A stretch of DNA of 16,422 nucleotides. Source: Planctomycetaceae bacterium. GTDB taxonomy: Bacteria > Planctomycetota > Planctomycetia > Planctomycetales > Planctomycetaceae. Every line of letters starts with the position of its first letter. Position 1 is the first letter of the stretch. The stretch covers positions 1 through 16,422 of the forward strand of contig CANHVD010000048.1 in the NCBI GenBank assembly GCA_947463775.1. Reading direction: 5' to 3'. Positions 8,458 to 16,422 of this stretch are shown piece by piece. The notes below the pieces were generated by a model. It ran no database searches, was not told the DNA's origin, and saw nothing but the letters and a program-made list of their open reading frames with translations. The position numbers were made by a program, and so were the translations under genes.

Positions 8458-9231
8458 GTGTCTGTAGGCGATTACATTCGTAACTCACAGATCTGGAAGA
8501 GTGTTTTCCGGCACCCCGCGCCGACCGATCGTCGAAATCGTGTCGTCGTGATGCTGACGAACTTCTTTCTTCACTTGCACCCGGTTTCTATCAAGCAGCA
8601 GGGGATCGCGCTGTCATACACATGGTGTATGGGCGGGATTACGTTCTTCCTGTTTCTTGTCGAGGCGATCACCGGTGTGTTGTTGATGTTCTATTACCGC
8701 CCGACTCTGGAGTGGGCGTTTTACGACATTCAGGCTCTGCGAGACGTGCAGACTCTTGGCATCATGCGTGAAATTCATCGCTGGGGTGCTCACGCGATGG
8801 TGATCACAGTCTGGCTGCATATGTATCGAGTGTTCCTGACAGGAAGCTACAAGCCACCGCGGGAATTTAACTGGGTGATTGGTGTGCTGTTGCTTGTGTT
8901 GACGCTTCTGCTGTCATTCACAGGTTACTTGTTGCCTTGGGATCAGTTGGCGATCTGGGCTATTACCGTCGGTTCCAATATGGCCAAAGCGACTCCGGGG
9001 CTCGGTACTGAAGGTCCGGGTTTCCAGTTGTTTAATACAAGCGGCTACGAGTTGATTACGAACGCCTCTGACGCGAAGTTCCTGCTGTTGGGTGGTCGGT
9101 TCGTTGGTGAAGCGACTCTGAATCGCTTCTACATTTTGCACTGTGTGGCAATTCCTTTGGTGGTGAGCGGTCTGATTGCGATCCACTTCTGGCGTGTGCG
9201 AAAAGATGGTGGGATCAGTCAGCCTTTGTAG
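8458..9231 (+). CDS. petB: cytochrome b6-type subunit (N-terminal half of cytochrome b)
   Basis: Quinol-oxidising membrane subunit with two b hemes. It has four membrane segments (about residues 55-78, 110-128, 138-160, 225-246). The heme ligands are His107 and His121 in helix B and His228 and His243 in helix D; the 15-residue step in helix D is the b6-type spacing, not the bc1 spacing. Cys57 in WCMGGIT aligns with Cys35 of chloroplast cytochrome b6 (YCLGGIT), which covalently holds the extra heme c(n)/c(i). FYYRPT and RKDGGISQPL also follow b6 closely. The length of 257 residues is near that of b6, with a longer N-terminus. The start is GTG at 8458 with GAGGG 7 nt upstream. The next gene continues in the same frame after the TAG. 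Very likely forms a complex with the flanking Rieske and subunit-IV-like proteins. Confidence 0.94.
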   Translation: MSVGDYIRNSQIWKSVFRHPAPTDRRNRVVVMLTNFFLHLHPVSIKQQGIALSYTWCMGGITFFLFLVEAITGVLLMFYYRPTLEWAFYDIQALRDVQTLGIMREIHRWGAHAMVITVWLHMYRVFLTGSYKPPREFNWVIGVLLLVLTLLLSFTGYLLPWDQLAIWAITVGSNMAKATPGLGTEGPGFQLFNTSGYELITNASDAKFLLLGGRFVGEATLNRFYILHCVAIPLVVSGLIAIHFWRVRKDGGISQPL

Positions 9232-9252
9232 TGGCTGGCGGTCTGCTCTCTT

Positions 9253-10626
9253 GTGTTCTTTTTGATTCTTCCGGATCTGGCGTATTTTTTCCGGGCTTTG
9301 TCAATGCTGAATCCTCATCCCGATCTCACACCGAGCGTATTGGTCGGTCTTGGTTGGTTTTACCTTGTGATATTCCTGATGAACCTGCTGTGGACGATCC
9401 GCAGTTTTAAGGTTGATGGGGAGTATCGGAGTGGTATGCCAAAGGCTTCGGTCTGGGCGGTCTACACCTCCATTCTGATGATGTTGTCGTTCTACCATTT
9501 CACGTATCCCGTGGAAGGGTTTATGTTCTCGATGCCTGTGGCATTCAAGGACTTCTTCGACGCGTACTTTTCGAATCCGGTACTGTACTTCTTCCTGACG
9601 ATCGTTGGTCTTTGGGCCATGATTCAGTTTCGGGAGTGGTGGACTCGGCCAACGGTAGCTTGGGTTCTGCTGAACTGCTCCTTGATTTTTATGACCTTGA
9701 GTCTGACTGACTATGACTTCCGTCAGATCGTGGGTAAGCCTGACAATGTGCCGATCGTGGCAATGTTGTTCATTGTGGCATTCTTTACTTGGATCTACTT
9801 CAGCAGAGCAGTAGACAACGATCGCCGAATTGCAGAGGGGCGACCTCTGTTCGAACAGGAAGACAACGAGAAGGTTCTCGTTTGGCCAGATCTTGTTTAC
9901 ACCGAATTGATCTGCATGGTCGTGCTGACTGCCGTGTTGGTTTTCTGGGGTATTGCATTGCAGGCTCCTCTTGAAGAGCCCGCGTCTTCCATGAAGACGC
10001 CAAACCCGTCAAAGGCTCCTTGGTACTTCCTAGGTCTTCAGGAGATGCTTGTTTACTTCGACCCGTGGTTGGCGGGAGTTGTGCTGCCGAGCATCATTCT
10101 GGGCGGTTTGATTGCCGTGCCGTATATCGACTTCAATAAGACTGGAAATGGTTATTACACATTCAAGCAGCGGTCTTTTGCGATCACCACGTTCTTGTTC
10201 GGCTTCATGCCGTTGTGGGTCGCCTTGATCGTTCTTGGAACCTTCCTGCGAGGCCCGAACTGGAACTTCTTCGGGATCTATGAGTATTGGGATGTTCATA
10301 AGGTAGAAGCCGCCAACAACGTGAACCTGAGTGAGTTCTTCTGGAACGGACTTGGGCTTGGGATTCCGAAGGGGGCAGGCGTTGGTGATATTCTGCTCCG
10401 CGAATCTCCAGGAATTATTCTGACCATTGTTTATTTCGCAGCCCTGCCTCCGGTTCTTGGACTGACGGTGCTGAGAAAGTATTTCGTTCGGATGGGTGTG
10501 CTTCGGTTCCTTGTGTTCTCGAACCTCATTCTCTGGATGGCGATTCTTCCGATCAAGATGTTGCTTCGCTGGGCATTTGCCTTGAAGTACATCGTCGGGA
10601 TCCCTGAGTTTTTCTTCAATATCTAA
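9253..10626 (+). CDS. cytochrome b C-terminal half / subunit-IV-like protein with extra N-terminal membrane domain
   Basis: Residues about 205-335 match subunit IV and the C-terminal half of cytochrome b: KVLVWPDLVYTEL, then PSKAPWYFLGLQEMLVYFDPW. The quinol-site PEWY motif reads APWY here (Pro256-Trp257-Tyr258), with Glu264 nearby; this APWYF form is one I recall from other bacterial bc complexes. About 200 residues with five membrane segments (about 28-48, 66-85, 108-125, 135-152, 165-183) precede this part. Two more segments (about 387-407, 417-446) follow the three of subunit IV. At 457 residues it is nearly three times the size of chloroplast subunit IV. GTG 9253 lacks a good ribosome binding site; ATG 9304 is an alternative. 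The seven codons between the upstream TAG and this GTG are open and partly hydrophobic, so translation may depend on the cytochrome b gene before it. Confidence 0.88.
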   Translation: MFFLILPDLAYFFRALSMLNPHPDLTPSVLVGLGWFYLVIFLMNLLWTIRSFKVDGEYRSGMPKASVWAVYTSILMMLSFYHFTYPVEGFMFSMPVAFKDFFDAYFSNPVLYFFLTIVGLWAMIQFREWWTRPTVAWVLLNCSLIFMTLSLTDYDFRQIVGKPDNVPIVAMLFIVAFFTWIYFSRAVDNDRRIAEGRPLFEQEDNEKVLVWPDLVYTELICMVVLTAVLVFWGIALQAPLEEPASSMKTPNPSKAPWYFLGLQEMLVYFDPWLAGVVLPSIILGGLIAVPYIDFNKTGNGYYTFKQRSFAITTFLFGFMPLWVALIVLGTFLRGPNWNFFGIYEYWDVHKVEAANNVNLSEFFWNGLGLGIPKGAGVGDILLRESPGIILTIVYFAALPPVLGLTVLRKYFVRMGVLRFLVFSNLILWMAILPIKMLLRWAFALKYIVGIPEFFFNI

Positions 10627-10702
10627 TGTCGGCGCGTGCCGCATTCAGGTTTCCGGTTTCTGAAATCCACTGAGGACGGGCAGAAGGCCCAGCCAAAGTC
10701 TC

Positions 10703-13700
10703 ATGCCAGCAACTGACAATTATCGTTGGAATCAAAAGACCCTGAACGGCGTGTTTGCCGCCAGCTCCCTGATTCTGCTTCTGTCCGTAATCGTGATGAT
10801 GCGGGCCGATCAGGCGGACGAGTGGAAGGGCTATCAACGCACAAACTTCAAGCTGGACGCCACTGTGCGGAAGGCTGATCTTGCGAAGATTGAGTCGCCG
10901 GAATTCCGCAAACAACGCGCTGAGGTGGATGCGCAGGTCAAGGCAGCGGAAGAGAAGCTGGCTCAGATCAAGATTGATCAGGCTCCAATCTTTAAGGAGC
11001 AGGACACTCTTCAACGCAGTGTTGATGCGTTGGAGATCAACCTGAAGTTCAAGAACTCTATTCGCGACCAGGCCCGCGCGCAATATGACCTCGCCGTGCG
11101 AGACGCGTTGGCGGCCGATTTAACCCAGGCTCGTTTCGATGCGTTCCGCTCAAAGCAGGACGAGTGTGATGCGACTAAGGTTGAACTAGACGCTGCAAAG
11201 GAATTGCTGGCTGGCAAGAATTCAGAAGTGAAGGCCCTGACTTCTGAGTATGATGAACTTGTCGCAGCTCGGGAAAAGCTCAACTTCGATGCCGAGCGTG
11301 TTCGGGCGTCAGTTGAGAACATTGCACCAACGAATCTCGTTTCCAGCTGGAAGCGGGCGATGATGGAACTGCCTATCATCGATGGATTTAACTCGCATTT
11401 GCGAATTGTTCAGGACTGGATGCCACGGTTGTCGCAGACTCTGGGTATGGCTGAGATTGCTCGTTTCGATCGTTGCCGATCCTGCCACCAGAACATCGAC
11501 AAGACAACATCTTCTGGCGGTGCAGCGTTTCCTCCGGGCCACCCTTCGACTGCTTCGGTCGAGGACTGGGTCAAGGAAAACAAGTTCCCGCAGCCGTTCT
11601 CAACTCACCCAAACACAGAGCTGTTCTGCACGGCATCTAGCCCTCACCCTGTCGCCAAGTTTGGCTGTACGATTTGCCACGATGGTCAGGGTTCCGGTAC
11701 GAGCTTTGGTAATGCCGAACACAGTCCAAATGACCCTCACTTGGCTCACGAGTGGCATGATGAATACGGATATCACCCGAACCACTTCTGGGAGTATCCG
11801 ATGCAGCCGTCTCGCTTCGCCGAGTCGACTTGTATCAAATGTCATCACTCTGTAACGGAACTCGGCATTAGTCCAAAGTTTGGTGCGTCAGCACCGAAAG
11901 TGGTGAAGGGTTACGAACTGATCCAGAAGTACGGCTGCTACGGTTGCCATGAAATGCACGGCTTCGATGGCGGAGTTGCAATCGGTCCTGATATGCGACT
12001 GGAGCCTCAAACTCCGGAAGAGGCAGCTCGAATTGCTGCTGATCCGACTCAGGTCGCAGGGAAGATGCGAAAAGTTGGTCCAAGTCTTCGGCACGTTGCT
12101 GCTAAAACAACTGACGCATTCATTCAGTATTGGACAGAGGATCCATCTCGCTTCCGTCCGAGCACAAAGATGCCAAAGTTCTTTGGCTTGGCAGATCACT
12201 TGAGTGAGGCTGATGCAGCTCACACTGCGAAGTTCGAGGCGGCTGAACTAGCCGGCGTCGCGGCCGTGTTGATCGGGACATCGCAGCCAATTGAGCTGCT
12301 GAAGCCAGAAAAAAGTTATGTAGCTAATGCGGAACGAGGGAAGGAGTTGTTTTCTCAGCGTGGCTGTCTCGCGTGCCATCAGCACACGGCGGTTCCCGGG
12401 AATACGGCTGATTTTGGTCCCAACATTTCTGACATTCACAAGAAGGTGCTTCGCAATGCTGATGATGATAACTTCAGCGATTGGTTGTACACCTGGATTC
12501 GTGAGCCGGAGCGACATCACAAACGAACTCGGATGCCCAACCTGTATCTGGACGTTTATACGGACGTTGACGGTACGACGTTGATCGATCCGGCGGCTGA
12601 CATTACGGCCTTCTTGCTGAGTCAGGGCAAGTCAGAGCAGTTCGCTGTGCATGCAGTTGAAGGCGAAGAGCTTGATAACCTTGTGAGCCTGTATCTGGAG
12701 AAGACTCGGTTCAGTAAGTCAGCGGCACGAGGGATTATCGAGTCGGGTTCGTTCCCACAGAAGCTTGCTGATGTGGTCGGTGACGAGCAGGCACTTGCGT
12801 CAGAAGATGGGGCTGCCATCACTGATCCTGGTGTTTGGCGACAGAAGAAGCTGGAGTATGTCGGACGAAAAACAATCGCTCGATATGGTTGCTACGCATG
12901 TCACGATATGCCCGGTTATGAGCTAGCTCGCCCGATTGGCGTTGCCTTGCAGGATTGGGGTCGTAAGGACACCAGCAAGCTTGGTTTTGAGCATATTGAA
13001 GAGTTCCTGCATCACCATGGCGAGCCTGCAGGTTCGGCGTTTAAGTCCACCGGTGAGCGTGTCGTCGCCGCGAATCGCAAAGCAGAAGCCGGTGGTGCTG
13101 CGGCTGGTGTGTTTACCGAAGAAGAAGAAGAAGCCAGCGAGATGTCTGCGGCGTTCTTCTATGACAGTATCCAGCGCCATGGTCGTCCAGGTTTCGCATG
13201 GCAGAAGTTGCGTGCTCCTCGAAGCTACGACTTTGAGAAAACGGAAACCAAAGGCTACGACGAACGATTGCGCATGCCAAAATTCCCGTTGAAAGAAGAT
13301 GAGATCGAGGCTATCGCAACCTTTGTGCTTGGTATGGTGGCAGACCCGCCGGCAGAAGAGTATGTGTACACGCCAAATGAGCGAGACAAGAATCGCATTG
13401 AAGGTGAGTTCCTGCTGGCGAAGTATAACTGCACCGGTTGCCACGTTATTGACCTTCCGAAGGTCACGTACGCAACGGATCTGGAAGATGTCACTGCGAC
13501 AGCCTTGAGCAGTGCTGATCACCAGAATGCTCTCGACATACTTCTCAAAACAAGGCCGGTAACCCAGGCCCTGACCGGTGAAGTTCGGGATTTTGTAATT
13601 GACGACGAGAAGAAGTCTCTTCACCTGGCAACAATTCGCGCGATGGTGGCGGTGCGGCCAGACCTTGAAGAAGATATTGTTGATCAGGAGCACGGGTTCG

Positions 13701-14581
13701 ATCTTTGGGAAACGGCCGAATTCGGCACCGGCGAGAGCATGAAGCGACTGCTTCCGGGGGAACGAATAACGATTCCCGCTCAGCAGTTGTTAAAGTACGA
13801 ACACGCCCGCGGGGGTGCCTTTGCTGAGTGGCTTGTTGAGAATTTGATGGAAACCAGGACGGGCGGCAACCGCTCGCTGGCTTGGCAACAGTCTCCTCCA
13901 CCTTTGTATCAGGAAGGTGGGAAGGTTCAGACTTCATGGTTGTATCAATTCCTGCTTGAGCCTGGAAAGATTCGCCATACGACTGTACTGCGGATGCCTC
14001 GCTTTAATATGAGTGAGCATGAAGCCAGAGTGCTCGCAAACTATTTTGCAGCAGCGGATGGAGCTGAGTTCCCATACCAGGAAAATCCTGCGACGGATCT
14101 GGATTACTTGTCTATGAAACAGGCAGAGCTGGCGCATGCTGGGATGCTTGGTGATGGGCAGAGTTACCTGAATGAATCATGGAAACTGTTGAACGGTCAG
14201 TTGTGTGTCAAGTGCCACTCTCTGGGCGGTAAGAAGTTTAAGGCGTCTGATCCTGCGAAGGATATTCAGGGGCCGAACTTGAACATGGCACAGAATCGAC
14301 TGCGGGCAGATTGGGTAAAGCTTTGGCTTTACAAGCCATCGTGGATTACGCCTTACACTTCGATGCCAGTGAACTATAAGAATAATACGAACGAAATGCC
14401 TGACTTGTTCAAAGGCAATGCTGATGCACATGTCAATGCAACTCGTGATGCTCTTATGAACTACACGAGGTTGTTGGAAGAGATTGGTCAGACGACCTAC
14501 ACACCTCCCGCTGCACCTGCGGCGGAGGCTGCTCCGCCGGCGGATGCGGCTAAGCCGGATAACGCGGCCGGGGCGGAATAG
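10703..14581 (+). CDS. octaheme cytochrome c with membrane anchor and coiled coil, partner of the bc-type complex
   Basis: Probably accepts electrons from the Rieske protein, in the role cytochrome c1 or f has elsewhere. There are eight CXXCH motifs, with the first cysteine at 258, 322, 377, 412, 555, 730, 910 and 1168. Met-Pro motifs that may give distal Met ligands follow several of them (TKMPKF, RTRMPN, RLRMPKF, VLRMPRF, TSMPVN). A single N-terminal membrane helix (about 14-34) anchors it. Residues about 45-220 are Ala/Glu/Lys/Asp-rich heptad-like sequence, a likely long coiled coil holding the heme part away from the membrane. The tail is Ala/Pro-rich. It has 1292 residues and no close match to a named cytochrome family that I recognise. 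The ATG lacks a clear Shine-Dalgarno sequence; the next in-frame ATG (10796) would remove the anchor. It lies 76 bp after the cytochrome b C-terminal gene in the same operon. Confidence 0.9.
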   Translation: MPATDNYRWNQKTLNGVFAASSLILLLSVIVMMRADQADEWKGYQRTNFKLDATVRKADLAKIESPEFRKQRAEVDAQVKAAEEKLAQIKIDQAPIFKEQDTLQRSVDALEINLKFKNSIRDQARAQYDLAVRDALAADLTQARFDAFRSKQDECDATKVELDAAKELLAGKNSEVKALTSEYDELVAAREKLNFDAERVRASVENIAPTNLVSSWKRAMMELPIIDGFNSHLRIVQDWMPRLSQTLGMAEIARFDRCRSCHQNIDKTTSSGGAAFPPGHPSTASVEDWVKENKFPQPFSTHPNTELFCTASSPHPVAKFGCTICHDGQGSGTSFGNAEHSPNDPHLAHEWHDEYGYHPNHFWEYPMQPSRFAESTCIKCHHSVTELGISPKFGASAPKVVKGYELIQKYGCYGCHEMHGFDGGVAIGPDMRLEPQTPEEAARIAADPTQVAGKMRKVGPSLRHVAAKTTDAFIQYWTEDPSRFRPSTKMPKFFGLADHLSEADAAHTAKFEAAELAGVAAVLIGTSQPIELLKPEKSYVANAERGKELFSQRGCLACHQHTAVPGNTADFGPNISDIHKKVLRNADDDNFSDWLYTWIREPERHHKRTRMPNLYLDVYTDVDGTTLIDPAADITAFLLSQGKSEQFAVHAVEGEELDNLVSLYLEKTRFSKSAARGIIESGSFPQKLADVVGDEQALASEDGAAITDPGVWRQKKLEYVGRKTIARYGCYACHDMPGYELARPIGVALQDWGRKDTSKLGFEHIEEFLHHHGEPAGSAFKSTGERVVAANRKAEAGGAAAGVFTEEEEEASEMSAAFFYDSIQRHGRPGFAWQKLRAPRSYDFEKTETKGYDERLRMPKFPLKEDEIEAIATFVLGMVADPPAEEYVYTPNERDKNRIEGEFLLAKYNCTGCHVIDLPKVTYATDLEDVTATALSSADHQNALDILLKTRPVTQALTGEVRDFVIDDEKKSLHLATIRAMVAVRPDLEEDIVDQEHGFDLWETAEFGTGESMKRLLPGERITIPAQQLLKYEHARGGAFAEWLVENLMETRTGGNRSLAWQQSPPPLYQEGGKVQTSWLYQFLLEPGKIRHTTVLRMPRFNMSEHEARVLANYFAAADGAEFPYQENPATDLDYLSMKQAELAHAGMLGDGQSYLNESWKLLNGQLCVKCHSLGGKKFKASDPAKDIQGPNLNMAQNRLRADWVKLWLYKPSWITPYTSMPVNYKNNTNEMPDLFKGNADAHVNATRDALMNYTRLLEEIGQTTYTPPAAPAAEAAPPADAAKPDNAAGAE

Positions 14582-14646
14582 TCTTGAGTGATGCTAATCA
14601 ATAGCGTTCCTCTGTTTTTGGTGAATGTTTCAACTGGTTGGTTTCC

Positions 14647-15501
14647 ATGAATAAGCCTTATTTCACTGCTGTACTGCTTTCACTGGCTCTTGGAGCCGGC
14701 TGTGGTGAGTATCCCGGTGGTGCTTATGTTCAGCCACGTGTTTCGTTCGTTGCTGCGGATTCATCCGCCGCGGCGGCAGACGGTGCTGTTGGAGAAGAGG
14801 CTGCTGCTGAGTCGGGTACTCCTGGCGTGTTCTCCGGCAAGGTTGTGTTGAAGGGTGATCAAACGGCTTTGGCTCCGTTGATTACCAAGGGAGCAGACGT
14901 TAAAGACAAAGAGGTGTGTGCAGCAGTCGATGTTCCTGACGAGCGTCTTGTGGTTGGGGAAGGCAACGGGGTTGCAAATGTGTTTGTTTACCTCGCAAAA
15001 GCCCCAAAGAATGGAAAGAAGCTGGAAGTGCCGGCTGATCCGTTCTTTTTTGACCAGAAGAATTGTCGCTTCCTACCTCATTGTTTGATTGTGCCAACCG
15101 GGCAAACTATCAAGGTGCTAAGTGACGACAGTGTCGCTCACAATACACATACTTATCCAAATCGAAATACAGGTATCAGCTCGGTTGTGAGTGCTGGTGA
15201 TCGAGTCGGTCAGGTTGAGTTTGTTTATAGCAAGGCGGAAACAGCACCATTTGCTGTGACATGTGACTTCCACGGTTGGATGAAAGCTTATCACCTTCCA
15301 TTGGACCATCCGTATTATGCTGTCACCGATGCGAATGGCGGATTTAGTATCCCTGAGTTGCCTGCTGGCAAGCATACTTTTGTGGTTTGGCACGAGGCAG
15401 CTGATGGGAATTATGTCGAGCGAAAGTTGGTAGTGGAGATTCAGTCTGGCGGCACAACGGAGTTGCAGATTGATTATCCTGTTGAAAAATTAAAGCTGTA
15501 A
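14647..15501 (+). CDS. cupredoxin-like lipoprotein, possible copper electron carrier
   Basis: The 284-residue protein has a signal peptide ending in a lipobox-like LGAGC (Cys18), so it is likely lipid-anchored outside the cytoplasmic membrane. A low-complexity Ala/Glu linker follows, then a plastocyanin-like fold. Candidate type-1 copper ligands are His165 or His168 in AHNTH and Cys206, His209 and Met212 in CDFHGWM. The C-terminal section (YYAVTDANGGFSIPELPAGKHTFVVWHE) looks like a carboxypeptidase-regulatory-type beta domain, a combination seen in proteins often annotated as methylamine-utilisation-like. ATG 14647 is preferred over TTG 14638, since both keep the signal peptide and ATG is the stronger codon; neither has a strong ribosome binding site. 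Its place after the octaheme cytochrome suggests it carries electrons from, or stabilises, that complex. Copper binding is inferred from residues only. Confidence 0.8.
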   Translation: MNKPYFTAVLLSLALGAGCGEYPGGAYVQPRVSFVAADSSAAAADGAVGEEAAAESGTPGVFSGKVVLKGDQTALAPLITKGADVKDKEVCAAVDVPDERLVVGEGNGVANVFVYLAKAPKNGKKLEVPADPFFFDQKNCRFLPHCLIVPTGQTIKVLSDDSVAHNTHTYPNRNTGISSVVSAGDRVGQVEFVYSKAETAPFAVTCDFHGWMKAYHLPLDHPYYAVTDANGGFSIPELPAGKHTFVVWHEAADGNYVERKLVVEIQSGGTTELQIDYPVEKLKL

Positions 15502-15550
15502 GCGGCTGGTATTTGGTTTCTGCGCACATCACTGAGCTGAGGTTTTGGGA

Positions 15551-16422
15551 ATGTCACTGACTCCCAGTTGGAATAGATTTCTCCTTCTCCCCATGCTGAC
15601 GGCTGTCGTCGCTGGAGGATGCTCGGAGTACGATTCATCTTTCGTTTACAGCGAACGAACCACGTCGCTGATTCCTGAAGCGCAGGATGGATTCAAGAGC
15701 GAATCTGAGGCGGCCCCGGCAATCTCCGGGGTGAAGCAACTCCTGGACGATCGATTCGGTGATCCGCAGGATCTGAAGGCGTGGTTAAAGTTGCCTGTTG
15801 AGTTCGGGGGAACTCAATCTGCTGTGGCGGAATATTCTGCGGTCGAGGGCGTGGCGACTGTCAAGTTCTCGGTCGAGGAAGGCAAATCGCTTCCGGAGAC
15901 TGCCTCTTCTGTCCAGGTTGTTTCCGGTGCACTTGCCGGTGAGACATTGCTGATCAGTAGCTGGGATCCCAAAACCGGTCAGGCAACTCTTGAGGGGCTG
16001 CCTTCGAAGGAGATCGCGGCTGGGGACTCCTGTGTAATCGACGGTGGGACTGTGATGCAGTCAGGCCGTGTTCTTTACATGCGTCACTGCAGTCACTGTC
16101 ACGGAACATCCGGCGATGGCGCTGGTCCAACGGCTCAGTACCTGAATCCGAGACCTCGCGATTATCGTCATGGCATCTTCAAGTTCACTTCCACGACAGA
16201 TGTTTCTAAGGGGAGTCGTGATGATATCAAGCGAGTACTGCAGTATGGGATTCCCGGCACTTATATGCCGTCCTTCCTCTTGTTGACTGACAGCGAAATA
16301 CACGCATTGGTCGAATATGTTCGCTTCCTCTCTCTACGCGGGGAGTATGAGCGAAAGCTGGTTAATGAGTTGGCCGGTGACTTTTCGCAGAAGGCTGTTG
16401 CCACTCGAACTGAGGGTGGTGA
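15551..16422 (+). CDS. monoheme cytochrome c lipoprotein (cut by right edge)
   Basis: The frame is open from ATG 15551 (GAGG 8 nt upstream) to the right edge, 290 complete codons with no stop. A signal peptide ends in a lipobox-like VVAGGC (Cys24). A linker and a region of unknown fold (about residues 60-165) follow, then a class-I-like cytochrome c domain with CSHCH (Cys180, Cys183, His184), the loop HGTSGDGAGPTA and a likely distal Met239 in TYMPSF. The sequence just after the lipid cysteine (CSEY) resembles that of the preceding lipoprotein (CGEY). It lies 49 bp after that gene, the sixth gene of the operon. It probably takes electrons from the bc-type complex to a terminal oxidase; the partner is not in the window. 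Confidence 0.88.
   Translation, partial: MSLTPSWNRFLLLPMLTAVVAGGCSEYDSSFVYSERTTSLIPEAQDGFKSESEAAPAISGVKQLLDDRFGDPQDLKAWLKLPVEFGGTQSAVAEYSAVEGVATVKFSVEEGKSLPETASSVQVVSGALAGETLLISSWDPKTGQATLEGLPSKEIAAGDSCVIDGGTVMQSGRVLYMRHCSHCHGTSGDGAGPTAQYLNPRPRDYRHGIFKFTSTTDVSKGSRDDIKRVLQYGIPGTYMPSFLLLTDSEIHALVEYVRFLSLRGEYERKLVNELAGDFSQKAVATRTEGG

Noticed and set aside
12923..13693. 256-codon minus strand open frame opposite the octaheme cytochrome
   Set aside because: The + strand frame has eight CXXCH motifs through the same region; the minus frame has no recognisable feature.

Overview
The window looks like chromosomal DNA of a planctomycete or another member of the PVC superphylum. Three things suggest this. 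NrdB is of the chlamydial class Ic type. A cytochrome b6-like protein sits in one operon with a very large octaheme cytochrome c, with a coiled coil, in place of a classical cytochrome c1 or f. The Rieske protein carries a long Ala/Pro-rich N-terminal extension. Species cannot be assigned from the sequence alone. All convincing genes are on the + strand.

Region 1-983 has almost no coding content. It begins with what may be the last codons of an unidentified gene and a hairpin terminator (211-237). It then holds a consensus-like promoter (524-551) overlapped by two NrdR-box-like 16-mers with 15 bp between them (509-524 and 540-555). A leader of about 425 nt follows, up to nrdA. The leader contains a 26-codon ORF with an ideal ribosome binding site and two terminator-like hairpins, so attenuation or a separate NrdR-controlled small transcript is possible.

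Region 984-6500 carries the aerobic ribonucleotide reductase: nrdA (two ATP-cone domains) and nrdB (Phe in place of the radical Tyr, Glu in place of the first Asp ligand, which is the class Ic signature). Between them lies a Tat-exported sulfite-oxidase-like molybdoenzyme. It is bounded on the left by a hairpin and a REP-like inverted repeat pair (3928-3997), and on the right by a 28-bp perfect AT-rich palindrome (5256-5283). A rho-independent terminator follows nrdB.

Region 6500-7289 is about 790 bp with no recognisable gene, only some short palindromes. It probably holds the promoter of the next operon.

Region 7290-16422 is one long respiratory operon. Its genes are a Rieske protein with five repeated helix motifs before its membrane anchor; a b6-type cytochrome b with the Cys equivalent to the heme c(n)/c(i) attachment site; a subunit-IV-like protein with an extra N-terminal membrane domain, in the same frame as cytochrome b and separated by a single TAG; a 1292-residue octaheme cytochrome c; a cupredoxin-like lipoprotein; and a monoheme cytochrome c lipoprotein cut by the window edge. 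Together they look like a quinol:electron-carrier oxidoreductase (bc/b6f-type complex). The multiheme protein probably takes the place of cytochrome c1/f, and the two lipoproteins are candidate periplasmic electron carriers or accessory subunits.
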